Of a DNA stretch of 64,000 nt, positions 9,553-19,169 are shown one piece after another. Positions within the stretch are counted from its first letter, which is position 1. Every line of letters starts with the position of its first letter. The stretch comes from Hymenopus coronatus. Its lineage: Eukaryota > Arthropoda > Insecta > Mantodea > Hymenopodidae. Made by a program: the position numbers and the translations under genes. The DNA lies in the NCBI GenBank assembly GCA_030762935.1, contig CM060892.1:85628827-85692826 (forward strand), in the 5' to 3' direction. The notes beneath the pieces are model-generated. The model was not told where the DNA came from. It saw only the letters and a program-made list of their open reading frames with translations, and ran no database searches.

Positions 9553-11349
9553 AATTGAAAAGGTAAAGTGCGTCGAATTTGGGATCGGAGATTGATTGTA
9601 GTAGCCACTTAGTGTGTTCTTCAAAGGCTTCCCAGCCTACAGCAGGTGAGACTCCCATACTGTTCAGGAGTTCGCTCAGGGCCACGCCATTGTAGAATGC
9701 TTCCCGGACGGTGAGTGCCGTTACATTGAATGCGCTACATTCATGTAGGTGTTGGGGAGTTTCGTGTGTTTCTGTTTGTGTCTGAATTGGTGTGTCAGTG
9801 TGTGTGTGGTGTACCTATTTCTACTGGGGGTGCACTCTTGGTTAGCTGGAGACAAGTCAGGCACTACCCGTCTTACTTCAGCTGTAGAAAGGGTCTGGTT
9901 GGGGGCTGGTCTGTTCCTTCCGCGGCGGTCCTGTACGTACCATTGCCCTTCTTTGTTGTTGGGAGCAGCAACCTGATTCTGGCGATGTTCTCGGTGGGGT
10001 CGGGGGGCCCTATTTTGCTGCTCCCTCGGTCGTGGCCCATTTAGTGCGGCCTGGTAACTGGGGCAACCGCGCCAAGTTGCTCAGTGTCCTGTGGCATTAC
10101 ACAGGGCGCACCTACGTTCCTCCAGGGAAACCCTGCAGCTAAAAGAGTGGTGTTGGCCTGTACATTTGGCGCAGGTTTCATGGGGTGCCTAACATTCTTT
10201 GTGCGTGTGCCACAGCATCTGGCAACGCTTGCATTGTTTGTGATCCTCTGCGGTCCTGTACTCTTCTACTCTAACTCTAAAGTGAGCCAGGTATTTGAGG
10301 CCTCTAATGCGCCTATTCTCTGTGGTGTCCTCCAGTTCCACAAGGAACATGGGGAGGGGGCCTCTATCCCTAGTCCTTCTGCGCATTTGCACAGCTCTGA
10401 TGGCCTCAAATTGTTGGTCTGTCAGTGCCTGCTTTATGTGTGCTCCGGAGAACTCGGCGTACAGTCCTTTAATTACATATCTAATGGTCCTGTTTTCTGG
10501 GTGTGGGAGAAGATAATACTGTACCCTTTCATTCCTGAGGTGCTCAACAAATTTGTTGTAGTCCTTCAGGCAGAACATCTTTATCGCGTAGTCTCCGGAG
10601 CGGTGGGCGGTGTGTATCCTGTACCTGTGTGTGGGTGTGTATTTTGTGTCAAAGGATTGTGTGAGTGTGTGTATTCGTGTGTACTGGCTTTTGTTAACAA
10701 ACACAGGTGCGAGATCCACCCTGTAGTCTGTGAATGTGTTGGTGTTTGTGTTGGGTGTGGTCATAACCGCGCCTGCATAGCTCTCTGGTATCGGTGAGTG
10801 TGCTTGAGGTAAAGGAGAGGGTCTCATGTCATTCACGTCCGCATCGTGTGAGGGCGCCTGTTGAGCGTTGGGAGGTGACGCTTGCGCTGTTGGTGTGAGC
10901 ATGAGGATGTGTGCCTGCTGAGTGGGTGATGGTGCAGTGAGTGATTCATGAGAGGGTGATTGATGAGCTGCTTGTGGATGAGTCGGTGGTGTGGGTGAGG
11001 ATCGCTCCTGAGTGGGTGACGTGAGTGTGGGTGATTCATGAGAGGGTGATTGGTGAGCGGCTTGTGGCTGAGTGGATGAACTGTGTGTGAGTTAGTCATG
11101 AGTGGGTGAGGAGTGTGTAGATGATTTGTGAGTGGGTGACTTATGAGTATGAGCAGGTGCAGTTGGCGCGGAAGCGGGTAGTGTGGTATGTGAGGTGCAT
11201 TGCTTGCGCGCCGATGAGCGTGTCCGGCATGAGGTGGTGGATGATCGCTCTGTCATAATCAGTTCCTTGGCTACTACAGGCCTTTTGGTGGTTGACAGAG
11301 ATGAAGGGGATAGCTTCTACGGGTGATCGCTTCGGCCTACCTTCGTCAT
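9491..11349 (-). pseudogene. LINE-B ORF1, gag-like CCHC protein
   Basis: The ATG at 11347-11349 is followed by a TAG at codon 11 and then by LSPSSLSTTKRPVVAK, matching LINE-0. Next comes a long His/Pro/Ser/Thr repeat region (about 10903-11150), then the gag core in a 237-codon frame (10902-10189) with LPMFLVELEDTTENRRIRGLKYL and the first knuckle CKRCQMLWHTHKEC (C-x2-C-x4-H-x4-C). Knuckles two (CAKCTGQHHSFSC) and three (CALCNATGH, with an in-frame TGA) lie just past a frame break at 10189. A 64-codon C-terminal piece ends at 9491. The order of domains fits Jockey-type gag; several stops and shifts make it a pseudogene. Confidence 0.75.
10903..11150 (-). repeat. Low-complexity coding repeat in LINE-B ORF1
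   Basis: The plus strand repeats GAGTGGGTGA and GATTCATGAGAGGGTGATT-like units. The minus strand encodes repeated NHPL and His/Pro/Ser-rich peptide. It sits between the ORF1 N-terminus and gag core and is the counterpart of the GT-rich array at 1-540. Confidence 0.7.
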
Positions 11350-11760
11350 GAGGCAGGTATGCTAGGGGGCCAGAAGGGTACTTAAATACTAATAGAATAG
11401 AGGAAAATAGAGAAAGAAAAAGAGAAAGAGCAGCTAGAGGGCGCTGAAAAGCGCGAGAAACAGAGGACCTGCCGTAGGGCGCCTTGGTTCCAGTCCTATG
11501 ACTGTTGGCTGCGGCCTTGTTTCTCTACCCTACTATACTGTTTTTGTAGAAATACTAGCCCAGCCTGAGCTACTTCGCAGAACGCCGGAGCTGTCTCGGA
11601 GAGGATGCCGGGCGATGAGCGCTCGCTCGCCGGGTCGGTTTAGAGCGGAGTGCGCCGATTCTGTAAAAGCGGAGCGCGGCTGCCCGCCTTCGTAGATCTC
11701 CGCTGGTCTTCGCTGGGCCTCGGTTCCTCTAGTGTCCTCTCGAAGCCCCCTCTGCCGGCG
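11350..11760 (-). other. LINE-B 5' UTR and GCCGGC-edged 5' segment
   Basis: The part 11428-11548 is the 5' UTR block shared with LINE-0 and LINE-C. From 11552 to 11760 the sequence is instead related to the 5' edge of LINE-A (5761-5989). The segment ends in GCCGGC (11754-11759), one base from the poly(T) of LINE-C. Confidence 0.55.
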
Positions 11761-11885
11761 TTTTTTTTTACCGTGGAGGGGAAAAATGCATTCCTGCATT
11801 CGACCCCAAGCCTTAGTGCAATGGCTTGGGGGATATGTGGAGCTCCCCGCAGAGTGCTGTATATCCACTAAAAAACCCCTCCACG
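11761..11885 (-). other. LINE-C 3' terminal stem and poly(A)
   Basis: T run at 11761-11769, arm GTGGAGGGGAAAAA at 11773-11786 and complementary arm TAAAAAACCCCTCCAC at 11869-11884. Same layout and spacing as LINE-A. Confidence 0.65.
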
Positions 11886-12528
11886 TGTTAATCGTTATAT
11901 AGAGTACTTTCGTGCAAACATGCATTAGTCGGGTCCCGCATAGCACCCCGGTTAGTAAGTGAGAACTACTTAGCTGGCATGCATTGCATGCGAGCACGTT
12001 AATCCTACTTACTGGGATTGTCCATGAAACCTGAACAATACCAGTGGATAATCATGCGCTACTTTATAAGTGTTTATTCGTTAATAATTATGTTCTATTT
12101 CTGCAGGGTGTGCCTGCTTGTCATATTAGGTAAAATGTTATTTGACATGCACTTAATTTTAGTCTTATAGTATATGTTTAGAATGTGACATATATTTGGA
12201 GTTCCGCTTCTGCGCTGTTGCTTCGGGAGATTTCTCCGTCCGTCAGTGGTTGCGCAGCCGCTCGTGGCTAGTAGTAGTACCGGGCTCATAGGCCTTCGTC
12301 ATCTCGTTTACCATGTAGTTGCCAAGGTCGTCTAAGTGATTGACTCCATATTGCAGCTGCCCGAAGTACGCTGCCCGCGTCGATCACAATGGGAGGCCCC
12401 TTCCCCCGGTCCGCCTCAGCTGTAGCTGAGGGCTTTAGGGCTCTGCGACGGGCTGGTACTGAAACATATGAGAAGAGAGAAAGAATAAACATATATATAT
12501 AGTTGTGTGTTAGAAGGGGAGAGGTTTT
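11886..12528 (-). other. LINE-C 3' UTR
   Basis: Near-identical to the LINE-A 3' UTR, with a 68-codon frame at 12286-12492 that is also open in LINE-A and a much shorter AT tract (12490-12501). No domain is recognisable in the small frame. Confidence 0.6.
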
Positions 12529-15230
12529 TAGGGAAGGAGGTTTGTAAGGTATTGTTGTATTTCGTCTGGAGTGGTGTCTTGTGTTATAGTTCTGTCGAAA
12601 AGTGATAAAGGTCTGTTGTGTTTGTTTGTGTGTCGTAGTTCCCTATCGTTTCTATTAAAGGGTTGTGATGTGCACTTAATTTTTGATACGTGTCGTAGGT
12701 TAGCTTTTTAATGAATTGTTCGATTGTATGTATTTTGAGTTCTTCCTGGAGTATGTCAGCTGGAGCTGTGTATGGTACCTTAGATACTAAGCGTAGAATT
12801 TTATTTTGGAACCTTTGTAAGATTTTGATGTGGTTTTCGGCGGCATACCCCCATACTTGGGATGCCTAAGTAATTATAGATCGGATTAATGTTTTGTAAA
12901 GTGTGAGTCCCATGTTAAGGCTTAGCTGTGAGCCCATGTTGATGAGTGGGTATAGCCTGCCCAATTGAGCATTGGCTTTTCCACGAGTCTGGGTAATATG
13001 CTTTTTCCATGTTAGACCCTGATCCATTTTAAGTCCTATCCAAGTTACCGTATCTGTCCATCCAATATCTTCACCAAATATGGTAAGTGGAGGCAGGCGG
13101 TGTCTGGGAAATCTGTGATTGATACGCTTTGTGAATATGATTGCTTGAGTTTTTGGTGCATTTACTTTGATTCTCCATTTGGTAAGCCAGTCCTCTAGGT
13201 TATTAAGGGACCTCTGAAGTCTGCTGTGAATGAATTTCGTTTTTCCTGATTGGGTCATTATGGCGGTGTCGTCCGCATAAATGTATAGTTCTGTATTTTC
13301 GGTTTTTGGGATGTCATTTATATAGATATTAAATAGTGTTTGCCCGAGTATGCTGCCTTGTGGCACTCCGGCTTTGATTGGGCGTTCGGATGACAGGTGA
13401 TTTTTTACTCTGGATTGAAATTTTCGATCACTTAGGTAGTTTGCTATGAGTTTAATGAGTGAGTCGTGTATATTTATTGTTTTGAGCTTCTTTAGTAGGG
13501 CAGCATGCCATACTCTGTCGAGACATCTAATAATAAAGCACCTGTTGATTTGTTGATGTTGAAACCGTGCGTTATAGATTCGGTTGCCCTGATTAGTTGA
13601 AGAGTTGTTGAGTGTTTGGCTCGGAATCCAAATTGTTCTGGAATTAGTATGTTTTGTTTGTTTAGTTGAGAGTTGAGACGTTTGAGAATTACTTTTTCGA
13701 GAAGTTTTTCAAGTGTGCTTAGTAGACTAATTGGTCTGTAGTTGTGCGGTTTGGACAAGTTTTTCCCCTTATAGGGGAAGTGGACCACGGTGGCTAGTTT
13801 CCACCTTTTAGGGTAATGTCCACTAATGAGCACGTAGTTGAATATGTCAGCCAATAGCTTAATTGCCCGTTTCGGGTAAATGCATTAGGGCCACTTTTGG
13901 GATGTTATCTGGCCCAGGGGCTTTTCTCTTTGGGAGGTGCCTGATTAGCCAGTTTATTTCACTCGGGCAGGTTTTTCTCACTAAGTTGTGGGTTACCTGT
14001 TCTTTGAAAATTTCCGTTTCCTCTTCCGTTGCCTCCGTAAATTGAGGGCAGCAGGGAGTAGGATCAGGCGTGCAGATTTCTTGCAGTGTGTCTGCGAGCA
14101 TATCTGCTTTTTGTTGGTCTGTGGATGCGATTGTTTGATTGTGGTGTAATGGTGGTATTTGTGTTTTATCGCGTGTTAGACAGCGTGCAATTCTCCACAC
14201 AGAGTCTCGTTCGTAGTCGAGGTTCTCGAGTGTATTCTGCCATTGTTGAGAGATATGGTTTGTTGTTCTCTCTCTGACAAGGGTATTTAAGTGTCTAACG
14301 TATTCCTGGTCTACAATATGACGTGTTTTCTGCCATCGCCGTCTAGCTCGGTTTCTTTCCGCTGCTAGCATTTGGATGTCAGGTGGTAGTTGTGATTGGT
14401 ATTGCTTAGGTTTGTTTAATGGTACAGCTTCTTTGGTTGCAGTTTTTGTTGCCTTTTCTAGTTAAGCTACCGCCTCATTCATGTTTTCTGCTGTATTTAA
14501 CTGTGTAGTATGTAGGTGCTTGTTGATAAGTGTTTGCAAACCTATCCCAGTCTGCTTTATTGTAGTTTAAACGCTCGACTGGTGGATTGGGGGCTGCAGT
14601 GCCCTCTAATGTTATGAACACTGGTAAGTGATCGGAAGAGAGTTCGTTCTTAACTTGTAGGTTGATCCTACGAGTGAGATTACGCGTCACTGCAATATCT
14701 AGAATATCAGGCCTTTGGTTTCGGCTGAACGGGATATACGTATGTTCCGTAGGAGTGTGAATTATTATATCAGAATTATTTTCAAGGTTTAGGAGGGTCG
14801 TGCCTTCAGGGTTAGTCTCATTGCAGTCCCAAATGAGGTGTTTTGCGTTGAGATCTCCGGCTATTAGCACCCTGTTGTTTACCTGCGAGATTGCGTTAAT
14901 GTCTGCTATGTTTAGTACGCCTGGGGGGCATATGTCAATGGTGATGTAAATACTAGTAGCTTCTAGAGTTAAAAATTGCTGCTTTGGAGCAACATCATGG
15001 ACAATGCTATGTTTTATTATTGCGGCCGCCCCGCCTCCGCGTCTGTTTCGATCGTTGCGGTGGGTAGTGTAACCTGGCATGTTAAATCTGTCTTTGTCGC
15101 TTAAATGAGTTTCTGTTATTAATGCTATGTGTATGTTGTTGCGTGTTAAGAAGTCTCTAAGTTCAGTCTTTCGTCTTTTTAAGCCGTGTGCGTTCCATGT
15201 CATACAATTGAGTTTGGGTGTGTGGTTCAT
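12529..15230 (-). pseudogene. LINE-C ORF2: APE endonuclease and reverse transcriptase (broken)
   Basis: The ATG (15228-15230) overlaps the ORF1 TGA as ATGA. The endonuclease is open for 251 codons: WNAHGLKRRK, TETHL, RGGG, AGDLNAKHLIWDC and SSDHLPVFI are visible. About 26 nt present in LINE-A are missing near 14937, which removes the AYxPP strand, so the enzyme would be defective. RT follows: KAPGPDNIP, YRPISLL, EQFGFR, LLLDV, then the 10-nt motif A deletion near 13516-13528 shared with LINE-A, PQGSILGQ, YADDTAIM, and a TAG at about 12867 just before the VWGYAA motif. Another frameshift lies near 13860. The conserved C-terminus ends at the stop at 12529-12531. Confidence 0.85.
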
Positions 15231-16802
15231 AGGAAACCAGGAGAGGTTAGGAGTTGGAAAAAGTCTCTGTAGCAGGCCAGGATGCTCCGGGTCTCCGATT
15301 CCCGCGAAGTGGCCAGTAGTTCCATGATGTGCATACAGACGTCCTGTATGTCTGCGTCCCTCCAGTGCTCAGCTGACGCACGTCTGAACATATTCCGCTG
15401 GTGCTCCAGGCGAGGGTCAGCCAGGGTCTCCTCCCTCGTCGGCACTTCCTTCGGGGGTTGGTGTGGCTTTACCTGTGGTCGGCTTGACTTTCGGGTCCTC
15501 GGCTCGTTCCCCCCCCCCCAGCGCTAACGACGCCCATCACGGAGCCACGAGGGGCAGGCGGCGCGCGCACCGGAGCCTCTCCACGCACTCGACCCCCACT
15601 TCCCGCCGGAGGCGCCCGTGCCCCCTCCCCTGGGAGTTGCGCGCTGCTGCAACTTGTCTCTGGTACTCGGGACAAGCCCGGTACCAGGCCCCGTGGCCCG
15701 AATTGAGACACAGCGCGCATCTCCTTTGGGGTGGGGGAAAGTCACAGCTCCGCGAGTCGTGGGAGGCCGAGCACTTAGAGCACACAACGGCACCCGCACT
15801 ACACGTTGCCTCCGTGTGTCTCAGCTGCTGGCACCGATTACACTGGATGGGGATGAAAGGTCGTCGGTAGGGTTCCATCTTCACCCGAAAGTGCAACACC
15901 TGTTCCAACGACCTGAACCGGGCCAGGTCCTCAGCTGTTGCCAGGTCCACCAGGTATAACGGTAGAGGAGTTCGGGCTCGGTCGTAACGCCTGAGCTGCA
16001 CTGCACTGAAAAGTGCGCAGAGTGCAGCTCAGCCCTAATTTCTTCTTCCGCGCCGTCAAAGTAAACGTGCTTCACCACAGCACGGTACGTCTGGTCGTTC
16101 TTGGAGCTTCGTGTCAGTGTGAAAGGTACCCCACGCTCCCTCAGAAAGGCGGTCAGGCGCTGATAGTCCTCCGCAGACCTAGTGCGCACCATGAGGTTCC
16201 CTGAAATAGGGGCTCTGGACAAGACATAACCCCCGTTGAGGCGTAGGGCGTCGAAGTCTCTGAGTTCCTGGAACAGAGAAACACGCTGGCGGGGGATATA
16301 GATGGGAGCCTGGAGACGGGTGGTGAGGGCTTGGGAGTAGGAAGAAGGGGGACCGGGTTGAGCTGGGCTCGGGGGAGAGGAGACAGGGCCAGGATTAGGT
16401 TGGGAGGCAGGAGGGGGGCTAGGGTTGGGAGAAGATGGGCCCGGGATGAGGAGGCGGGGTTGGCACGTGCGGTGAAGAAGCGGAAGAGGAGGAAGCGGAA
16501 GGAGGTCGGGGGGGTATCTGAGCCACCACAGAGATGGACGAGGGATGGAAAGAAGAAGGAGCAGAGGAGGGGTGTGTCAGTGGATTAGTAACACGTCGTT
16601 TGATAGGAGCTAAGGCTGGGGAGGAAGGAATGGTGGCTGGGGAGGCAGAGGAAGCAGGAGCGGTGGAGGGGGGAGCAGCAGGTGAGGGACCAGAGGGGTG
16701 GGTTGGTGGAGTAGCGCCAAAGTCAAGCCGTGTCTTGACTACCGTCTGTCTCGTGGCACGCACCTCCGAAGGAGAGTGCTTTTTGGGCTTTCTTCGGGCC
16801 AT
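15227..16802 (-). pseudogene. LINE-C ORF1, gag-like CCHC protein (frameshifted)
   Basis: Start at 16802: basic MARRKPKKH followed by about 120 Pro/Ser/Ala-rich residues, then a frame break near 16419. The core contains ISGNLMVRTRSAEDYQRLTAFL, then HVYFDGAEEEIRAEL and LPLYLVDLATAEDLARF. Zinc knuckles CNRCQQLRHTEATC and CSKCSASHDSRSC, then CALCNSGHGAWYRAC-like, are all intact, unlike the first knuckle of LINE-A. An insertion near 16000 and frame changes near 15537 and 15445 break the frame. The C-terminal 72 codons (15445-15227) lead to the ATGA overlap with ORF2. This copy shows the complete ORF1 domain order missing in LINE-A. Confidence 0.75.
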
Positions 16803-17113
16803 TGGGTTTTGGTAGTTTTTAGGAGTTAGTAAGGTTAAAGGTTTGATAAGAAAGTGGTGTGAATATGTACTTACTCTAAGCTAAATATGAAGAAGGAAGA
16901 AGTAAGGAAATAAAGCCTAGATTATAATATAAGGGGTCTAACAGGGAGCTTAACCTAGATAGAAAAGAGGAAGATAGTGTTAGTTAGAGAGAAAGAGCTG
17001 CTAGAGGGCGCTAAAAAGCCCGAAGAACAGAGGACCTGCCCGAAGGCGCCTAGGTACCAGTCAGGAGACTGTTGGCTGCGGCCTTGTTCCTCTACCCTGA
17101 TATACAGTTAAGC
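16803..17113 (-). other. LINE-C 5' UTR
   Basis: Contains the 5' UTR block shared with LINE-0 and LINE-B (16995-17108). The edge reads GCTTAACTGTATATCAGGG on the minus strand, directly after the A-rich tail of unit E. No GCCGGC edge is present, so this copy may be slightly 5'-truncated or start at a different site. Confidence 0.5.
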
Positions 17114-17440
17114 TTTTTTTTTATTATTTTTTTTTTTTATTTATTGATGATGGGGGAAAAGGCAACTAACGCCCTAACCCCAGGCAAGCCTGGGAGTGTG
17201 AGACTCCCCACCCTGGACTCGAACCAGGGTGGCACTACTCACAAAACACCCCCACCGGAAGTAGGAGGCCCATGCCTCTCTCTTGCAATACTGCATTAAG
17301 CACCTGCGCATTTCTGGTGATAGTGAATGCTGCCTGCCAGTGGCAGTAACAGCGAGTGATGGTGATATTAGCCAGTGGACACACATGACTTGCGCCCTGA
17401 GTGCCCCGCTGGAGAAGTAATTGGTGATAATGAAGGGTAG
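17114..17440 (-). other. LINE-E 3' UTR with terminal stem and tRNA T-arm-like hairpin
   Basis: Arms GATGGGGGAAAA (17149-17160) and ACACCCCCACC (17246-17256) can pair, with G-U pairs in the RNA, like the stem of the other tails. Inside the loop, 17212-17234 forms a perfect hairpin whose minus strand reads CCCTGG TTCGAGT CCAGGG, the form of a tRNA T-arm with a Pol III B-box sequence. Confidence 0.55.
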
Positions 17441-18660
17441 TTAATGGTGATGTTTGTGAAAGTTAATTAGGTGATGTTTCCTGGCGTTCCTTTGATCTGC
17501 CTGGTATTCTCTGAACAATTGCGTCAATGTCTTAGGCTGATGTGGGACTGGTCCTTCAGCTACCTGAACTAGAGGATCAGGGTCGCTGTGGTGGTTTGGT
17601 GGCCATCCTGGCGTCGTCTTCGGGGCCTTCATCTCCTCCCTGATGATGAGCCGGATGTCGCTGAGGAGTCTGTGGTTCTTAAATAGTGGTGACGAATGTT
17701 GCTGCTGGCATTGCTGGTCCTGTTGTAGCTGCGTTAGGACGCTGGCCATCCGGTTGGACAGCTCAGCTGTGGAGGACTGTAGAGTGGTGATGGCGGCGGT
17801 GGTGGCAGCTTGTAGGTCCAGCAGCTTCCTGGTGATGACGCTGGTGAAGGCCTCTTCTAACTCAGCTAAGCGAGCGCCGATATTCAGGATCTCCGCATGA
17901 AGATCCTGAATGGCATCCCGCGTCGCTGTGTCAATAGAAGCTGGAGGTGGTGTGGCGTCTGTGTGTGTAGGGTCTGCGGTGATTGTACTGGCTGCGGAGT
18001 GGTGTGCCCGACCCTCGGGTAAAGGGGACACTGGGCCTGGCCAGTGAAGTGTCCGGTGCCACGGCAGGTGGCACAGAACCGGCGACGGCGGCGGAGATCA
18101 TGCCCAGTGCACTGCGTCGTCAAGACGCTGGTCCCACAGTAATGGCACCGCGGCGCTGAAGTGCAGGAGTCTTGGCTGTGCCCGAAGGCGCAGCTGCGGC
18201 GGCAGGGCCGGTGGCGTTCCTGTCTGCTTACTTCGACTGGCAGAAGTCGCCCTAATAAGGGCAACCCTGATGTCAAAGCAGCTTCAAGGTCAGCCGGGTC
18301 CTGAAGCTCCACTCTTACCAACGGAGTTGGCCCCCGGTCGCAGAAAATGCGGGTGGCCCTCAAGCATGAAGGCCACCGCGACTGCGCGGCGGTGAGCAGA
18401 TGCCGGGTGGAAAGGTCCCGAGGGACCCCCCGTACCACGGCACTGAACCGGGGCGGCGGTGTGGAGATCGGCGGAGATGGTGTTGTAGGCAGCGGCAACT
18501 GCGGTGGCAGTTGCGGCGAGGCTGCGCTGGCGACTGGCGGCGAAAGGAAGTTTGCCTCAGCCGTCGGAGACGGAGGTACTGCATCCTCGGCGACCGCCGG
18601 GGGAGTAGTGATGAGTGCTACCGTAGCAGCGGCGGTTCGGCGCTGTCTCTTCTTCACCAT
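17441..18660 (-). pseudogene. LINE-E ORF1, gag-like zinc-knuckle protein (one frameshift)
   Basis: Start at the ATG 18658-18660, about 20 bases inside the GCCGGC edge. A basic N-terminus (VKKRQRR) is followed by Pro/Ala-rich sequence. Then comes the conserved block FSAVVRGVPRDLSTRHLLTA and two cysteine clusters: CRRSCAFGHSQDSC, whose second Cys position is shifted compared with CRRCCAYGH in LINE-F, and CATCRGTGHFTGQAQC. A frameshift near 18020 leads into a second frame with a heptad-rich, probably coiled-coil region (IQDLHAEILNIGARLAELEE) and a His-rich end. Close in sequence to the intact ORF1 of LINE-F. Confidence 0.75.
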
Positions 18661-18686
18661 CGGGTGTCGAGAGTAGTAGTGCCGGC

Positions 18687-19169
18687 TTTTTTTTTTTTTT
18701 TTTTTTTTTTTAGTTTCAAGTGGAGGGGAAAAATCCACCTTAAGGACTAACCCGAGCTGGCATGCCCGGAGTGTCGGGGTCTCCCAGGATGGGCCTACCG
18801 ACTAAAAAACCCCTCCACCGGTATTGGAAGGTAAGGATACTGCGGTACCGCTGTTGCACCCGCGCAGTAGAAGGTGAAGGTAAACTGGCCCGCTGTGCGG
18901 CCGCCAGGGGTGAGGGTTGTGCTAGTAGACCGGCTTGACCGAGGCCCAGCCGGCCCCTGTAGCGAATTATAGGTGAGGAAATTATGGGTGGTTGGGAGTT
19001 GTTGGTGAACATGGGATTGGAAGTGTAGGGAGAGCTGCCACTCTCTCCCTGTGGTGATGATGACGGCACTGGATATTGATGGTGAAGTTGGTGCTGCAGC
19101 TCTCGGACACCCACGACCGAAGCCTCAAGAGACCCCAGCCGCGGGCACTGGTCGTGTAAGTGATGGGAG
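18687..19169 (-). other. LINE-F 3' UTR, terminal stem and poly(A)
   Basis: Stem arms TGGAGGGGAAAAA (18721-18733) and TAAAAAACCCCTCCA (18804-18818), layout as in LINE-A and LINE-C. The 24 bases at 18884-18907 are identical to 6012-6035 at the 3' side of LINE-B. A 149-codon minus frame (18740-19189) overlaps this region but shows no domain and runs through the stem, so I do not call it. Confidence 0.6.

Larger units (their letters stand above)
5990..11760 (-). mobile_element. LINE-B, Jockey-like non-LTR retrotransposon (defective)
   Basis: On the minus strand: GCCGGC-edged 5' segment, conserved 5' UTR block, ORF1 with low-complexity His/Pro repeat and CCHC knuckles, ORF2 with endonuclease and RT, and a long 3' UTR. 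It is related to but clearly diverged from LINE-A and LINE-C. Its RT is the best preserved in the window, with one stop in the central RT. The 3' end is uncertain: only TTTT remains at 5990-5993 in place of a long T run, and 6012-6035 matches the 3' UTR of LINE-F, so the extreme 3' part may be mosaic. Confidence 0.8.
11761..17113 (-). mobile_element. LINE-C, near-complete Jockey-like retrotransposon, sister copy of LINE-A
   Basis: The minus strand carries the 5' UTR (conserved block at 16995-17108), ORF1, ORF2, 3' UTR, terminal stem and poly(A) (T run 11761-11769). At about 5.35 kb it is the only unit here with all parts of this family, although both ORFs are broken. The RT region and 3' UTR are nearly the same as LINE-A about 10.3 kb to the left, including the 10-nt deletion in RT motif A. 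Confidence 0.85.
17114..18686 (-). mobile_element. LINE-E, gag-only non-autonomous LINE
   Basis: Short unit with a 5' edge at GCCGGC (18681-18686), an ORF1 of gag type, a 3' UTR of about 300 bases and an A-rich tail (T-rich on plus, 17114-17140) with an AATAAA-type signal on the minus strand. No endonuclease or RT lies between ORF1 and the tail. It resembles gag-only elements such as Drosophila HeT-A or mammalian HAL1 in layout, not in sequence. It presumably needs an RT supplied in trans. Confidence 0.65.

Noticed and set aside
10084..10797. Plus-strand 237-codon frame
   Set aside because: It lies opposite the LINE-B gag core, whose minus frame has a CCHC knuckle and homologues in the window; the plus frame has no motif.
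1399..12528. Simple 10.3-kb segmental duplication explaining LINE-A and LINE-C
   Set aside because: Identity stops at the element ends (different 5' structure, different neighbour beyond the poly(A)), so two insertions fit better; not fully excluded.
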